This document shows positions 5,217-5,937 of a DNA stretch of 5,937 nt, piece after piece. Both the position numbers and the translations under genes were made by a program. The notes below the pieces were generated by a model. The model made no database searches. It saw only the letters and a program-made list of their open reading frames with translations, and was not told the origin of the DNA. The stretch is from WTAW01 sp050124775 (GTDB lineage Bacteria > Acidobacteriota > Aminicenantia > Aminicenantales > Aminicenantaceae): positions 1-5,937 of the forward strand of contig JASFEP010000292.1 of the NCBI GenBank assembly GCA_050124775.1, given 5' to 3'. Every line of letters starts with the position of its first letter. The stretch's first letter is position 1.

Positions 5217-5937
5217 TCATATAATTTTTTCAATTAGCGGAGCCAAAAGAAGCACCCCAATTCCCATAGCAAGCTCGAAGAGTGCGGGAACAAGACAGTA
5301 TCTCAAAACTTTAAAATAATTTTTTTCTCCTACGACCTGCGCGGCAAAAATTCCTGCCAATGCAGTAGGTGGCATGAGGTCACCCAAGCCTGCAATTGCC
5401 GAAAGAGCGGCGGATGTGATGATCGCGTTTTTGTCAATCAGGGCAAGAATAAAAGGAACACCCAGAATCGATGCGGATCCATAAGCTGAAACCGCGCCGA
5501 ACAGAGGCATGCTTATGGAGATACCAAGATAGAGAAGAACGGGAGGCAGTGAGAGGAAGCTCATCACGGTCCATCCCCTCCCGCCTGTCAGTGTCATGAT
5601 CTGGATAAACATGCCCACGCCAGCGAGGATACAGAGGATAGGCATGGATTCTTTTATGGCTTCCTGGGTCACCTTAAAAAAGTTGAAAGGCCGTGCACAG
5701 AATATTCCCACAAGAGATCCCAAAAGAAATATTGCCGGAATACCGATGTCGGGCATGAATGAAGAAGTGAATCCCTGACTGCTCAGCAAAAGTATAACGA
5801 CGATCAGTGGCAGATAGAGGCGGAGGCCGTATTTTTTGGAATATGACTCGGGTAAGACCGCTTCCATGCGTTCGGTATCGAGGATCTGAATATCTTTGTA
5901 ACCGATCCAAAGAGAGATGATTATGGCCAGGGGGATC
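5217..5937 (-). CDS. Polytopic membrane transporter, C-terminal part (DctM/IT-superfamily-like)
   Basis: The frame is open to the window edge, so the visible 239 residues are only the C-terminal part; the Met encoded at 5867 is internal, since 23 in-frame codons precede it, beginning with a hydrophobic IPLAIIISLWIGY. Further membrane segments fall at about visible residues 40-53, 65-80, 97-116, 124-168 (more than one span), 170-203 and 211-233. Small-residue-rich stretches PLFGAVSAYGSASILGVPF (144-162) and AIAGLGDLMPPTALAGIFAA (181-200) look like the re-entrant/unwound substrate-site segments of the ion-transporter (IT) superfamily, and GDLMPPTALAG recalls the PPxGxN-type region of TRAP DctM permeases. 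The best guess is a carboxylate or TRAP-type large permease subunit; a related secondary carrier is possible. No substrate can be assigned. Neighbouring genes suggest a link with an extracytoplasmic amidohydrolase. Confidence 0.75.
   Translation of the reverse strand, partial: IPLAIIISLWIGYKDIQILDTERMEAVLPESYSKKYGLRLYLPLIVVILLLSSQGFTSSFMPDIGIPAIFLLGSLVGIFCARPFNFFKVTQEAIKESMPILCILAGVGMFIQIMTLTGGRGWTVMSFLSLPPVLLYLGISISMPLFGAVSAYGSASILGVPFILALIDKNAIITSAALSAIAGLGDLMPPTALAGIFAAQVVGEKNYFKVLRYCLVPALFELAMGIGVLLLAPLIEKII

Noticed and set aside
5217..5867. The Met at 5867 as the start of the transporter
   Set aside because: The frame continues upstream without a stop to the window edge and includes a hydrophobic segment, and the Met sits in a hydrophilic loop. 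The gene is truncated by the window.

Overview
All genes seen here read on the minus strand, so in transcription order the window runs from high to low coordinates. It holds seven protein genes: five complete, and one cut by each window edge. I see no RNA gene, insertion sequence, CRISPR array or phage gene. The organism is a bacterium. The order ispH, rpsA, HU/IHF gene, HIT gene is conserved-core chromosomal DNA of a kind I associate with Deltaproteobacteria-like and related deep bacterial phyla; in Escherichia coli too, rpsA is followed by ihfB. Base composition looks moderate by eye (not counted), and the protein style would fit an uncultured lineage of the Desulfobacterota or Aminicenantes kind. 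That placement is an inference, not a demonstrated identity.

Region 5937-3888 is a membrane/extracytoplasmic cassette. It has the C-terminal 239 residues of a polytopic transporter (DctM/IT-superfamily-like), then after 9 bases a 48-residue protein with two predicted membrane segments, then after 18 bases a membrane-anchored zinc hydrolase of the aspartoacylase/succinylglutamate desuccinylase (M14) family. The tight packing suggests one transcript and a linked job, perhaps uptake and hydrolysis of an N-acylated or amide-linked small molecule. The substrate cannot be read from the sequence.

Region 3887-3804 is the longest gap (84 bases) and carries a plausible sigma-70 promoter for ispH. No rho-independent terminator is visible in it.

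Region 3803-418 is a compact housekeeping chain in which each gene overlaps the next: ispH (last step of the non-mevalonate isoprenoid pathway), rpsA (six-domain ribosomal protein S1), an HU/IHF-family DNA-binding protein, and a HIT-family nucleotide hydrolase or phosphorylase. Overlaps are 13, 14 and 1 bases. Ribosome binding sites for rpsA and the HU gene lie inside the preceding gene, so translational coupling is likely.

Region 417-1 has a short gap with a small inverted repeat, then the N-terminal 123 residues of an acyl-CoA dehydrogenase with its own good ribosome binding site. It may be a further member of the same transcript.

Most of the window is well-understood core biology. The part most worth a second look is the transporter, micro-protein and exported hydrolase cassette.
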